A stretch of DNA of 64,000 nt from Euptelea pleiosperma (GCA_035048495.1 CM068543.1:21937751-22001750); one strand, 5' to 3'; positions 26,245-37,720 are shown, counted from the first letter of the stretch. Numbers and translations are program-made. The notes: a model not told the origin generated them from the letters alone.

Positions 26245-27099
26245 TCTATATAACAAAACAGGGAAGTTTATACCCCCTCTTATCTATTTAGACAAAGAAG
26301 GTCTGAGATCTTATCCCCCAAATAGATGATGGATCTCAGCCATTCACACCCAATTTTGACAAACGCTTTGTTAGAGAGTGCCGTGGGCACTGGCCACCAA
26401 CTATCTATATAACAAGTGACAGTGGTTGTCTTATACCCCTCTTATCTTATATGGCTTCAATAATGACTGGCTGAGATCCACTATGCTTCGTATCGATGGC
26501 TGAGATTAACTCCCACCCGATTTTGACAAACACTTTGTCGGAAAGTGCCGTGGGCACGGGCCACCCACGCATATAACAAGCTAACTCAGTTTTATTCTCT
26601 TATCTTATCCATCCATTTAATGTGGACAGTTAAATAAAGAGTGGTTGAGATCAAATCCATCGATCTAATGTGGACGGTTAGATTTCAGCCACTCAATCCA
26701 TCTCATTTGGCCTCAATTTATTCAAAATTTGAATTTCAACACCGTTATTTTTTGTTATTTCTGTTATTTTCCCATTTCTCCCTTTGTACATTACAATCCC
26801 TTATAACAGCCGTTATAATGGAAAAAACGGTAACGCCCCAGTCCGTTCTACCGTTTGAGTGCCGAAGGCACCCAATTTTTGCAAACGCTTTTGTCGGAGA
26901 GTACCGTGGGCATAGACCATTTACTATTCTATATAACAAAACACATTGGTTGTCTCCCTACTTATACCTCCTCTTATAAGCATCAACAAAGAAGGGCCGA
27001 GATCTAATCCTCCCCCAAATGGACGGTGGATCTCCCCCACTCGCCTGATTTTGGCAAATTCTTTGTCGAGGAGTGCCGATGGCACGGGGCACCCACTAG
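26245..27099 (+). mobile_element. Tandem array of short Helitron-like units
   Basis: At least four units in head-to-tail order: 26245-26403, 26404-26569, about 26571-26926 (invaded by an AACGG-type piece near 26735-26870), and 26928-27099. Full units start A/TCTATATAACAA. Each unit's 3' part has TTTTGACAAACGCTTTGTYR followed by a hairpin GTGCC-GTG-GGCAC. The last ends CCCACTAG/T. A TC start, a 3' hairpin 10-12 bases from a CTAG end, and insertion between A and T are Helitron hallmarks. No Rep/helicase coding is present, so they are non-autonomous. Confidence 0.7.
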
Positions 27100-27279
27100 T
27101 ATATAGACAAATCGAACCATCGGATTCAAATTTGACATTGATTCAGAAAATCTGTTGGATTTCGAATTGAATTTGGATATCAGATTTTTTTTTTCGGTTC
27201 CTATTTGAATAATATCCATTGACAGCCCTACAGCTGAGTCAATGAAAAAGGTCAAAAAATATATTTTTTATTTTATTTA

Positions 27280-27487
27280 TTTATAATAACCTCAATAACA
27301 GTAAAATAACGCATAATGGGACATTACAGCCATATAACGCTCAGCCCGTTTTTCAGTTTTGGATCTCACTTTCATTATAAAGTACAACGCTAAGCCCGTT
27401 TTTCGGTTTTGGGTCTTACTTTGAATATAAAGTAACGGGGTTGGGGCGTTACCATTATAACGGCCATTACAACCTCTTTTTAAACTA
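27280..27487. repeat. AACGG-family element, degraded
   Basis: Contains CAGCCATATAACGCTCAGCCCG, an internal near-duplicate AACGCTAAGCCCGTTTTTCGG, and GGGGCGTTACCATTATAACG at the right, ending in TTTTTAAACTATG. It has the same signature as the other family members, with an internal duplication of about 60 bp. Confidence 0.5.
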
Positions 27488-28314
27488 TGCCTCGCACAAC
27501 AGAAATATTATTGTAATTAGTGTAGTCTTCAAGCTCTTGTGGTCGAACCATGGGCTTTTGAGTTCTTGTTTTAACTTTCATTCAGTGCAAGCAGTCAAAA
27601 GAGACTCACAGGAGCCCAACATCCTTCTTGTATGAGGTAGTAGCACCCAGCGTTTCGTACTCCAAGAAGTGGTCATATTGACCCGAACCCCCCACCTGGT
27701 AGCTAGGCAGGTTTATCTTCTATTCAGACCTAACACATTAACTTGATACGAACCCGCCAGTGTCACCGAGCTGGCCTGACCAATTGCCTTTCATAGTCTA
27801 CAGTAAGTTTGCTATTTTCTTAAGAGACATTAGTTTTATGTTGGTTGAAGTGTAACTTGTTCTAATCCGAGAAGGAAAACCCCAGCTGTTTCACCTTGTT
27901 TACCAGGCCCAAGTCTTGATTTGGAGACTGTCATAGAAAACACAAGAAACAACCTTAAAACGCCATGGAAATTCTCTCAAGTGATTCTGACATTCAAGAT
28001 AAACACAACAAAATGGTGACAGAGAGCATTTTTAGTCCTATTGGTTAATTCTTGATTAAAAACATGAATTTCCATAGACAAACCATTGAGATGACTAAAA
28101 GTACCCAACAGATTAGAAAGAGAAATATATTACAATGAAACACCTCCAATCTAAGCAAGAAACCAGGCATTCACAACACTTGAAATATAAACCCAAACAA
28201 ATGTAACATCTTTTCAGTGATCCAATCTTACCGCTCTATCATCTCAGGCGTCAGATAATAATCTTACTGTCTGAAGTGTGAATTTAATTTCAGTGGTGAA
28301 ATAATTGCAAATTT
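27488..28314. other. Intergenic, no gene found
   Basis: No supported coding region, RNA gene or clear repeat. Short chance frames only. Confidence 0.5.
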
Positions 28315-28775
28315 TCAGGTCTTGGCACCCTCCAAATCATTCAAAGTTTTGAAACTACACAGCATTGATATTTCCTCTATGACCCCTACTCTCTGTTCTT
28401 GTGAGGAGAAAGGGTGACCAGGGAACTCAGCCATCCTTTTTAAATGAAGTATAGGTTCAGCCTTCATAAAAAACAATGCTTTTTGAGGTCTCTCCATGCT
28501 CATCTTCCCATAGGCGAGTACATGATCCTAAAACAGACAGTACAGAGAAATACTTTGGCAGCAAAACTAAAAGGCCTCTTCAAATGTGGGTCCAGCAGTC
28601 AAACCTCATTGTCTCTGAGCTTCTTATGGAAGTGGCGAAGAAAAATTTGGAATTCTGGCTGACCTTAACAATCCTACATTTGGAATCTATCAATAATTCA
28701 GGTAGCGATATTTAAGGGATGTGGGTGATAAATAGCCTCCCAAAAGAAGGATATCTATGGGGGAGGGGTTGCTTC
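28315..28775 (-). pseudogene. Cytosolic sulfotransferase (SOT) pseudogene, middle to C-terminal part
   Basis: Read on the minus strand, the fragment encodes in order: RLFITHIP, ISLPELLIDSKCRIV, KKLRDNE, an EEAF segment, FCCQSISLYCLF, DHVLAYGKMSMERPQKALFF, and LKRMAEFPGHPFSSQEQ leading to EEISMLCSFKTLNDLE. These match the order and key residues of plant PAPS-dependent sulfotransferases (the ATHIPY, CKIVYxCRNPKD, EEAF, FWDHVLGYW, RPxKVLFLKYED and GCPFS...CSF blocks). It is disabled: stops replace the Tyr after HIP, a residue after EEAF, and the Trp before DHVL, and at least one frameshift lies between KKLRDNE and EEAF. The N-terminal PAPS-binding part and the C-terminal GxxGxxK region are not found. 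Dead gene copy; function cannot be assigned. Confidence 0.8.
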
Positions 28776-29639
28776 CAAGTACATCATTTGTGTGAGCTTT
28801 GATGTGTTAGTATATCGCCATTACTACCTCACCAATTGTCAGATTGTAGCAGAAGCCTGACTGCCAGACAAGATCCTCAGTTCTCCACCCTAACTCTAAT
28901 GTACGGGTTGAGCAAGCTCTCACTTGTACTGCTTATGAATGTGTATTTATGCTTGTTTTATCATTTCCGGAAGTTTCAACAAAAATTCTATACTATTTCC
29001 ATCATTCCATGAAAATTGTATGTTTCAACACTCGTCGAAATATTTCGATTTTAAGGCTGACAAAATATAAAAGTGAAATTTAATACCTTATGTTTTGGGC
29101 ACAAGGCATTTGGAGAAGGGCCACTGCCAGCCATGGAGAAGCTACATATGAGATTTGTTTCAAGAGTGAAGTGTTATATTTGTACACCAAGCCTATAAGG
29201 TATGTTAAATGACTCACCTTATCCACCAAAGTAAGGTGCATGGTTCACCTTAGACTTAAAACATACACCTTAGACCAGTACAAATTCACATGCTGCTAAG
29301 AATCCATACATGTGATTTACGCATTGCAAATATCCTAAAACATACGAGATAGCCTTGAAGATCAAAAATACTTGGCCTACATCTCTATAGATCAAATGGT
29401 AATGGGACCATCCTATGTAGTCCAAAAATCATCATGATGGGCTCCAAACATCTGTGTAAGTCTTCATAGGGAGAAAGAGAGATTATTCTTGGATAATAAT
29501 CAAAAAATTGAATCATGTACATATAAGCTCTTGCGCATAGATTTCTGTTACTTCGAATGGTAAAGCCTAGCTCGTCTTGATCTAAAATAACCCCTTCAAT
29601 AAATTTGTATTCATGCTGGTGCTGCCAAGATGTAAGCAT

Positions 29640-29745
29640 GGCCTTAATAAGATCAATAAATTTTAAGGTGCAAACAGGTTTTGAACCTGAGACCTGTCAC
29701 TCAACAATTCAACCTTTTAACAACTCAAGGCATTTGCTAAGGGGT
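29640..29745 (-). repeat. tRNA-derived SINE-like segment
   Basis: On the minus strand TTAGCAAATGCC resembles a Pol III A box. About 45 bases later GGTTCAAAACC matches a B box, here within the palindrome-like CAGGTTTTGAACCTG. It does not fold convincingly as an intact tRNA, so a SINE relic is the better guess. Confidence 0.35.
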
Positions 29746-30475
29746 TGTCTGGACTCTGGACCATGGATGGCGTGTTTCAAATAAAATGCATTTGGTGGAT
29801 AAACGTCTTTTGGCACCATGTTTTGTGCATATCATGTTCAGTGCAAAAACGAAAGACACATTAAAATGGGTCCAAAAAATTAAAATAAAAAGTAAACCCA
29901 TTTCTTTTCTTGCATTTTTTTTTTCACTCCAACTCATAATACACATCATCTTCCATTTTACTCTCACAACCCACAAATCAATTGCCTGAGGTCAACATCT
30001 TAACCCACAATGGAAAGCCAGCATGGTATCTCGAGCACGTTGCCATCGTTGTAGACCTCACTGGTGTTGGTTTTTGAATTATGAAATTAACAATTTATAT
30101 AACATCTTTTCTACTTTGTCTTTTGTATCTCTTCAATTTTTCTTATTTTAGTTTGTACGTTTTATCATTGGTCACACCTACTTTAATAAGCAAGTCTCTA
30201 TGTGTGTGTACCAAATGAAAGTTTCTCCTCTTTAGCCCCGCATCAGTAGTTTAGAAGAGCTTCTCTAGATATAGTGATTAGTTTCCTATCATGATTGCTC
30301 ATGAATAATTGAGGAATATGGTAGATCACATTGTGTGCGTGCGTGCATGAAATCGTATCCCCTTAGGAGTTCTTAAACGAGAATCTGATTGCCTTACGGA
30401 CTGACTGTTGGATAGCCTCTACATAACATGCCCCTTAAAAAAAAAAACTGTTTCTCCCTAATCTCCTCAACCTGT

Positions 30476-30737
30476 TTTCTGTGAGCGTACACATTGTGAA
30501 AAAAGTTGTTCTGCCCGTTCCTTGGATGGTGTGCGACTGTGTGTTGATCAAGATGACATGTCTCTACCTCTACATGACACGTCCCCTGCCAAAAAAAATT
30601 TGTCCCTTTTTATCCTACTCCCCAATATCCTCTCTTTTTTCTTCTTCTGTTTCTGTGAGCATATCATTGTGAAGAAAGGTGTTTTGCCTCTTCTCAATAG
30701 TGTGTGAATGTGTGTTGATCAAGATGACATATCTCTG
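30476..30737. repeat. Spaced duplication of ~88 bp
   Basis: TTTCTGTGAGCGTACACATTG ... TGTTGATCAAGATGACATGT at 30476-30565 recurs with about 80% similarity at 30651-30737. The ~85-bp spacer also has shared fragments. Origin unknown. Confidence 0.6.
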
Positions 30738-32751
30738 TAAGCTTGATTTACCCTGGTGGCTAATCGTCTGAACCCTGTTGCACCAAATATGAATGGATGA
30801 CTGAAGTCTTAAAGACAGACAAGATCCCACCTTCAAGTAGACTGAAGCCCATGTCACAGGTTTAGCATTTTTTATGACAACGGGAACTCGTCGAGACACC
30901 TATTAAGCTTGCCGAATGGCTCACCCATTACCCTGAACCTGAGAATGAGAAGTGACTGTGGTTGATAACTTTTAAGCGAGTAAAATGTATGGTTGGTTTC
31001 TCGAGTTTGATTCAGAGGGTTGTTACTTGTTTTGTTTATTTATTTGTTTCTCTTTGATTTGTATGTGTGTTTTTTCACATAACTTTTCCTTGATTATTAA
31101 TCGGTCATGATCTATAGATTTCTTTTTTTTTGATCGGTGTCATGATCTATAGATGAGATTGTACAAGATGAAATCTTCCTTGAATTCAATAAATGATTGC
31201 AGTGATGATTATCATTGATTAGCTTTTCTATATCCATTGGATTCTGTTTAGGGTGTGGTAGACAAATAGGTTGATACCTAAATTTGCTTGTGTTCTTTCT
31301 TCCCTGCCCTTTGGGTTACTTTGTGTGAACCTTCTAAAATGCAAGTAACTCGACCAAGTCAAAGCAAATGCAGCTTGGTCAGGTCTTAACAGACTCACTT
31401 GAGTCTGGTACCTAGTGAAGTCGGTTTCAGTGATGCCTGAGTCGCACACCAAAACAGATCTTTAATCCTGGGAAGGGTGTGGAGGTCTGAAATATAGTGG
31501 GATGTTTCTAGTGTAGGAGAATGGTTGATTTACCAGGGGCTGGAAGTGAACTGGGGATATGAAGATCCACAGAGAATATAAAGACAAAAGCCGCCACCTA
31601 GAATGCCTGAAACTGAACTTCTATGAGCTTGTTAGGGAACCCATGTCCGTACACAAGGGAGAGCACTGATAAGGGATGATGTGTAGTAGTAAGAGTGCTT
31701 TTGCAGGACTGGTTGGTCACCTTAAATCTAACAAGGCAAATATATAGGCATTATAACAAAGCATCTAGATTTTCTCACTTCATTTTCTGATCCTCTTGTA
31801 GTGGAAAGGGATTTGCTCTCAATGATACAAGATGGGTAACATAGGTTAGGTGGCTTTCATTAAAAACTTGACCGTACTACCAATCATTAAAAGAAGAGGA
31901 AGTTGTGGCTTTGCTGCATATTCAAGTTATACACTATACAGAAGAGATGCCTATTAACAAGGACCAAGAGATTAACTTTCATGTGAGGCCCACAACTAAA
32001 TCTCATAGCAGTTTTACCATATTAACTACTAAACAACTCTAAACTTTTGGTTTGAGTGCGTAACTAGTCAAGATAGATGCAAAGTGCACGAACTGAAGAA
32101 AGAAGAGAACTGAGGAAAGTGCAGTATGAGTCCGGATGAACTTGCAACACTAAGGATAGTATAATTTCATTACTACCAAAATTTTAATAAAGGACAAAGG
32201 GTTATCAAAGACACAGTAGTATCCCACTGTAATTTCTGAATAGTAACCTGAGTTGACTCGCAAAAGAGATTTAAGAAAGGAGCACTAGGAGGAAGATTCT
32301 GAATCTTAACAATCTGCAAGGATATGCTTGGAGAACTCCTTCCTCGTAAATTTAAAGACAATATACAGATGAAAGAGCTATTCATGCCATGCCAAGGAAC
32401 CGATCATAGCTCATGTTCTATTAATACAAGCCTGGCCTTTGATCTCAGTGTGGGTGTTCTGGACCGATTTTGTTCTGATCCTTCGATAAAAAGATTCATT
32501 CTCTTCAGGTCCGTGACCCCTGGATGCCAAAGGCGTCCTTGGGGTGATCTCGTAGTTCCTACGGGGTGGAGACGATGGGGTCAGTCTATGGATTTTCCTT
32601 CCTTTTCTTTTTCATTGCCTTTCAAAATGAAACTCTATTCTTTAATTGTCCGGCTATAAATTCTGCAAGCATATTAGGTTGTCCATAAGGTTTTGCAATT
32701 CTTGTGATAGCAATGTTGAGTTTTCGGTTCACAGAAAATAATTATTGTGCC

Positions 32752-33354
32752 TAATCCAGGAGGATCTACATGTGTAGACATGTCATTCAGGAAAAATTAC
32801 AGGACATCGATAGTTTGTGTGACGGGATGTTCACACTAAAATAGGCATACCTTTTTCATACAAACTCCAATTGGGACGATTCTTGAACCAGTGAAAAGAA
32901 AAAAATGAGATGTACACACTTGCTTGCCTACTTTGTTTGGTAGGTTTTGGACCCCTTTTGTGATCATTTGCCCCTCAAAATCGAGGTCAAAGTTGTAGAT
33001 TCTATTTATAAAATCTTTGACCGAGAATATCTCTGGATCAATAGAGATTCTACAGATGCTCCAAGAGAGTTTTTAATGTACTTGTAATTCCAAATCGGAA
33101 TATAAAGAAATTGTACTTTTTTACTTTTGGACTTAATATAAATAGTAATTACTATTTATAGTAAGTATCACACTACTAGAACTAGGAAAATCCTACTATT
33201 ATATAAGGGGTTATTAGACTTATTAAAGACAAATTAACACAAGGAAGAAAATTATTTCCATTACTTTTACTGTTCTTGGTTATTTCTCAATTATTGTTTA
33301 GCATCTAAGTAGGGCGGATTAGAGGGAGTGGTTCATCTTCTCCTAATCGGATCA
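32752..33354 (+). repeat. Left LTR of the gypsy-type remnant
   Basis: About 600 bp, alignable by eye with 35157-35742 over almost its full length with scattered substitutions and small indels. The left boundary is uncertain by a few bases because the TG start is altered. Confidence 0.78.
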
Positions 33355-33399
33355 AGTTTGTATCAATGAGCTAGTTTGGTCTTTTCTGTGGGGAACCCT

Positions 33400-34030
33400 A
33401 GTGATGGTCCTAACACATGATCAGCATTCGCGAATTGGCAAAAAACTCTTGAATCCTCTTCAATAAGAGAGGAGAGAAAGATCGAGAAGGAAAGTTGCTC
33501 CTTTCCCCTTCTTCCCTTCCTTATCTTTCTTCTTCAATCGCAACTCTGGATGGAGCTTCAAGCAATTCTCCTTCACGTGTCCACTGATTTCACAATGGTC
33601 GTAATAGTTTTCTCGAGTAGTGTTCGCCTACTTCTTGCCCTGCTCCCCCTTTTTTCTGGCTTGTTTCCCACCAGTCTTACCCTTTTGGTTGTCATCCCTT
33701 TTTTCGATTTCTTATATTTTGCTTCAATAGCCATTCCCTTCACACTAGCTTCATCAATGGTGCTAACCTTGAGGAGTTTTAATTCCTTTCAGACGAATTC
33801 AGCTAGTCCACCAAAAGCTTCATAAAGATTTCATGGTCATCTATAGAAATCCCTACAAGAATGGCTTGTTGTGGAAATCAGTGGTGTACTCTTGTACAGA
33901 TTGACCAAATCTTTGACGTAGGTACTACCACTTGATCCACCGATCCTCCTCATAGCCAATAGCTCGGTACATCAAGAGTTACATACTATCGAACACATTG
34001 AAGCCCTCGAACAGGAAGCTAAGACTATAT
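33400..34030 (-). pseudogene. Retroelement gag remnant with zinc knuckle, antisense to the integrase
   Basis: On the minus strand 33540-33600 encodes YYDHCEISGHVKENCLKLHP, a CCHC-type knuckle (one Cys changed to Tyr or shifted) followed by the LHPEL typical of some plant gag proteins. Farther upstream on the same strand lie KELKLLKVSTIDEASVKGMA and IEAKYKK, similar to gag linker sequence. Several stops break the frame. Its strand is opposite to the flanking integrase remains. Confidence 0.6.
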
Positions 34031-34059
34031 ACTCCATTACCAATTCCTAGTAGGCTTTG

Positions 34060-34560
34060 GGAGAGTATTTTGATGGACGTTTTAAGAAGGTTATCGAAGA
34101 CAAAATTTGGACATGATTAATTTTGTGGTTGTGGATTGTTTTAGTAAGATGGTAAGCCTGATTCCGTGCAAGAAGATTGTGACTGGTGAAGTTGAGGCAA
34201 ATTTGTTTTTCCCAACATGTTTGGAAGAAATCCGGTTGCCTATTTCCATAATTTCAGATTGAGATAGTTGATTCCTAAGCCATTTTGGATGTCCTCATGG
34301 GGGATGATGGCGGAGTACCGCTTTCCATCCACAGACAAATGGGCAAACAGCAGTCGCGGATAGAATGATGGTACATCCCCTTCGAGGCTATAATTTCAGG
34401 ATTCCAAAAACTTGGGAAGAAAGCCTACCTTACCTTCAATTTACCTTTAATAGGGCTATTCATAGTTCAATTCAAAGATCATTGTTCAAGACATGTTTGG
34501 GATATCTACTTCCAAGTCCTTTCGATTTTGAATTCACTATTGATGATCAATAGTTTACTC
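34060..34560 (+). pseudogene. Ty3/gypsy integrase core remnant
   Basis: Plus-strand translation gives FVVVDCFSKMVSLIPCKK, then a broken IISD segment, then TAFHPQTNGQTAVADRM and FTFNRAIHSSIQRSLF. These are the DDE integrase landmarks: VVVDRFSKM around the first Asp, the SDRD block with the second Asp, and HPQTDGQTE leading to the third acidic residue. Frameshifts and stops separate the pieces. Confidence 0.8.
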
Positions 34561-34578
34561 TAAAAAAAAGAGGATGAA

Positions 34579-34960
34579 ATGTTCCGGGCTCAACTTTTCT
34601 TAAAGCAAATAAGAAAAGTACACCGGGAGGTAGAGGCACATGTAGATCACAACATAAGTATTAAGGACCATCATGATCAGCATAAAGTCAAGTGTGATTT
34701 CCAAGAGGGTGAACTTGTTTGGCTTCGACTAAGCAAAGAGCGGTTAAAAGAGACCGTAAGAAGCTAAAACCTATCCTTTATGGACCGTTCAAAATTATAA
34801 AGATTGGAGAAAATGCCTTTAGCTAGACTTGCCACCTTATATGCAGATGTACTCAATAGTGAATGATGAGAACTTGAAATTGTTCAAGCCTTCTATGCTA
34901 GATGAAGACCAAGATCAAGGAACTCAATTTCCATCTGTTGATGATCTTTGGGGAGAACGA
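34579..34960 (+). pseudogene. Integrase C-terminal tail remnant
   Basis: Encodes a His/Lys-rich stretch then FQEGELVWLRLSKERL, and after a frame break KLKPILYGPFKI and LPPYMQMYSIVNDENLKLFK. This is the order seen downstream of gypsy integrase (FxxGDLVWxxLxKER, KLxPrxyGPFkI, LPxxxxxxxVFNVxxL). No chromodomain is evident. Confidence 0.72.
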
Positions 34961-35156
34961 GAAGATCCATTGACTGAGGACTGTGTTTTGGAAAGGAATG
35001 TGATAGAAACACAATGGGGGAAGTATAACACTTTTCATGTTGGCAAGAAGGGCCAAGTACCTAGCCAGTCAAAGTGGTATAACAAAGGCTGAGAAACAAG
35101 AGAGTTTCCCCAACTTGAATTTAGCATGAGCTAAATCCTCAAAACATGGGGAGCTA

Positions 35157-35742
35157 TGATCCAAGAGGATCTACATGCATAGACATGTCAGTTGAGAAGA
35201 ATTACAAGACATCGATAGTTCATGAGACGGGATGTTCACACTAAAATGGGCATAACTTTGTCATACAAGCTGCGGTTAGGACGATTCTTGAACCGTTGGA
35301 AAGAGAACAAGGAGACATATGCGCTCACTTGCCTAGACCACACCAAATAAATTGTTTGGTTGGTTTTGGACCATTTTTAAAATATTGCAGTCAAAGTTGT
35401 AGATTATATTTATAGAATCTTTGACTGAAAATATCTCCGATTCCATAGAAATTCTACAGATACTCTAATAGGGAGTTTTGATGTACTTGTAATTCCAAAT
35501 CTAAATATGAAAGAAATTATAATTTTTTAATTTACTAAAAATAGTAAGCATCACTTTAGTAGAACTATGGAAATCCTACTACCACACAAGGGGTTGTTTG
35601 ACTGTATTAAAGACAGATTTACATGAGGAAAAAGAGTACTTACATTGTTTCTTTTTCTTTTTTTTGGATATTTTTCAATTATTGTTTTGCATCTGAGTAG
35701 GGCGGATTAAAGGGAGTGATTCCTCTTCTCCTAATCAGATCA
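35157..35742 (+). repeat. Right LTR of the gypsy-type remnant
   Basis: Starts TGATCCAAGAGG right after the purine-rich CATGGGGAGCTA and ends ATCAGATCA, giving TG...CA ends and 586 bp. Homologous to 32752-33354. Confidence 0.8.
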
Positions 35743-36349
35743 ATACCTAATAAATTAAACCACATATTTGACAAGGATATTTTAAGCCGTGCTTTTCTAG
35801 TGTGTGTATAGCAATCCCATATGCAGTAAGAGATATATTATTTAACAGCACATGTGAACTTATCAACGAAGGCAGCCACTACTTTCTTCCAGAATTCATA
35901 AACTCCAGAAAGCATATTGCAGACCAAAATGTAACAATTTTCATCAAAAGTACTATTGCAGACCAGTGCATATGGAACCGCCGTAAGGAAAGGATACTGT
36001 TATCCTGTCCACTGAAAAACTATTAAGACCCTAGGTTTTCCAAAGCTTGCTAACTGATGATCTTTAGTGTTCTGAGCTCAGTCTGTATTAAAGTTAAGAT
36101 GCACAGTGAACTGAAGCAAAACATTGTAAGAAAGATCCAAGTGGATAGTTGGGATAAGGTGTATGATAATGATGATCGTCCAAGTAGTGAATATATATAT
36201 CAAAACAGGTAAGTTTCTATTGATGGACAAGCAAACAAACAAACAAAGAAAGGCATGTTAAAAGTTCCAAAATTACATTTTGTGTGATTCTTGTTACACA
36301 AAAAAGCTGATGAGGATCAGATTACCTATCTCTTTCGTTGAGTACTTTT
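35743..36349. other. Spacer and 3' UTR of the SAM gene
   Basis: Between the right LTR and the SAM-gene stop codon. The last ~150 bases are probably its 3' UTR (minus strand). No other coding region is supported. Confidence 0.5.
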
Positions 36350-37321
36350 TCAAACAGAAACCCCTCCCTCCTTCAGGAGTTGAATTGCAGTGTACAACCT
36401 GCGTCGAGGCCCAACAGCATATATACCCATCTCTTTGAGGTCTTCAAAAGTAAGTTGTGGCAGCACTTCCTCATCCACCTCGTGCATTTCAAATATACCT
36501 GCATACTTTCCAAACCCTAGCTCCTCCAACCAGCCCCTAACACTATTTACAATACTATAACCGAGGCCTATCCTGTCAGCTCCACCACTGGATATGGGAC
36601 CCACACAGTGATCATCATCGGAATACAAGGCATCCACTTCCTTGCAATCATCCCTCATCCAAAACTCACCAGAATCACCTCGCACCTGCATGTCCAAAAC
36701 GGGTTCAACCCACTCATTCTCACGGGCTTCTTTGCTTGTATCTGAAGTCTCACGATCAGAAGCATCCTTAAAGCCATCAACAGTGTAAACATCATTACCT
36801 GCCCAGGCTGTGGGCCCAGCAAACTCGTCACTTCCATAAACTTTCCCACTTTTGTTGCTAATTTCAGGACTAACCCTAGAATTCCAAGCCCGACCAATGA
36901 CACCATTGTTGCTCCTTATGCTCCTCCCCCGTCGTTTCATGAGCCTGCCCTTCCGGGTTACTGCCCCAAAATCCAACCTTAGTTTACTTGCATTAGTTTC
37001 ATCTGAACTTGCAAATTCAAAATGCGATTTCGTAGAATTGGGGTTCCTATTCTCTCGGTTCCGCGGGGTATCGGCTGAAACCCTTGGAGATACACCGGGA
37101 TCTGAAACCGTTAGCTCAGAACTTCGCATGGGGAACCCACAAATGGCATTAAAATTCGTCTCTCTAGGGTACTCCAGCTCATGCTTCCATCTCTTCTCCT
37201 CCAAATTTTCCTTAGGTTTCTGAGAATTCCCATGAGACTGTGACGCCGAAACGTCTCCAATCTCTCCTAACCTAACATTTGGGCGCCTCTGCCTCTTTGA
37301 ATTCATGCCAAGAACCAACAT
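36350..37321 (-). CDS. SAM (sterile alpha motif) domain protein
   Basis: Complete 323-residue single-exon protein. Residues 1-257 are polar and probably disordered. They include the plant-family N-terminal KRQRRPNVRLGEIGD motif and a basic patch (RKGRLMKRRGR) around the middle. Residues 258-323 form a SAM domain: VRGWLEELGFGKYAGIF, HEVDEEVLPQLTFEDLKEMG and GPRRRLYTAIQLLK. SAM domains mediate protein-protein self-association and sometimes RNA binding; the plant function of this subfamily is poorly known. The second Met (MNSKRQ, five residues in) may be the true start, because the conserved motif follows it directly. The 3' end of the ORF abuts AT-rich DNA right of the retroelement. Family assignment is firm, function is not. 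Confidence 0.9.
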   Translation of the reverse strand: MLVLGMNSKRQRRPNVRLGEIGDVSASQSHGNSQKPKENLEEKRWKHELEYPRETNFNAICGFPMRSSELTVSDPGVSPRVSADTPRNRENRNPNSTKSHFEFASSDETNASKLRLDFGAVTRKGRLMKRRGRSIRSNNGVIGRAWNSRVSPEISNKSGKVYGSDEFAGPTAWAGNDVYTVDGFKDASDRETSDTSKEARENEWVEPVLDMQVRGDSGEFWMRDDCKEVDALYSDDDHCVGPISSGGADRIGLGYSIVNSVRGWLEELGFGKYAGIFEMHEVDEEVLPQLTFEDLKEMGIYAVGPRRRLYTAIQLLKEGGVSV

Positions 37322-37720
37322 ATCTTTGAAACCCTAGAATTCAAAACCTGAAAAAGATCCTAAAATAACAAAAATCAAACCTAATCTCAGAATCTCTAAG
37401 AAAAAAAACACATTCTTAACCCTAAAAACAATCTATCTTGTAAAAAAAGAAAATGAAAGTAACAGTTCTCAGACCAAAATCAAAAGAACCCAGTTAAGCA
37501 AATGTCATTTTCAACAGAAACAGAACCCTAGATTTCAAGAAAATAGGAAAAAAGAGAAGGGAATATGGAGGTTGAAGAGAGCACCTTAAAAGAGGGTTCC
37601 ACTACCACACTTCCTTTGTTCCATGACTTCTAGTCGAGGTTTTTCCAAAGTAGGAAAAGCTAGTGGAGTGAGCTTTTCCTTTACCAACCTACCACACCAC
37701 CTATCTGGAAGGGAATGTTG
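37322..37720 (-). promoter_or_regulatory. 5' leader and promoter side of the SAM gene
   Basis: Sequence upstream of the SAM-gene start on the minus strand. It is A/C-rich on the plus strand (an unstructured T/G-rich leader on the minus). No single promoter motif can be placed with confidence. Confidence 0.35.

Larger units (their letters stand above)
28776..32747. other. Intergenic, gene-free
   Basis: No supported gene. A tRNA-like/SINE-like segment lies at 29675-29745. A duplicated block (TTTCTGTGAGC...TGTTGATCAAGATGACAT) occurs at 30476-30565 and again at 30651-30737. The short frame 31228-31452 and the block at 32515-32590 are not identifiable. Confidence 0.5.
32748..35742 (+). mobile_element. 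Degraded LTR retrotransposon (Ty3/gypsy type)
   Basis: Two long direct repeats flank 1.8 kb of retroelement remains. They share GAGGATCTACATG, TAGACATGTCA, CATCGATAGTT, GACGGGATGTTCACACTAAA, AATTATTGTTT, GCATCT(A/G)AGTAGGGCGGATT and end near CTCCTAATCRGATCA. Right after the left LTR, GTATCAATGAGC resembles the initiator-Met primer-binding site (GTATCAGAGC). Just before the right LTR is a short purine-rich CATGGGGAG. Inside are integrase remains on the plus strand and gag remains on the minus strand. No intact frame or reverse transcriptase is left, so the element is dead and internally deleted. Confidence 0.82.

Noticed and set aside
26245..27099. CRISPR-like array
   Set aside because: Repeats are 160-170 bp with hairpin ends, spacers are not of uniform short length, no cas genes, and the DNA is a plant nuclear genome.
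29675..29745. Functional tRNA gene
   Set aside because: A- and B-box-like words are present but the acceptor and anticodon stems do not pair.
32515..32590. Coding segment GDLVVPTGWRRWGQ
   Set aside because: An isolated readable patch with no flanking domain; most likely a repeat relic that I cannot name.
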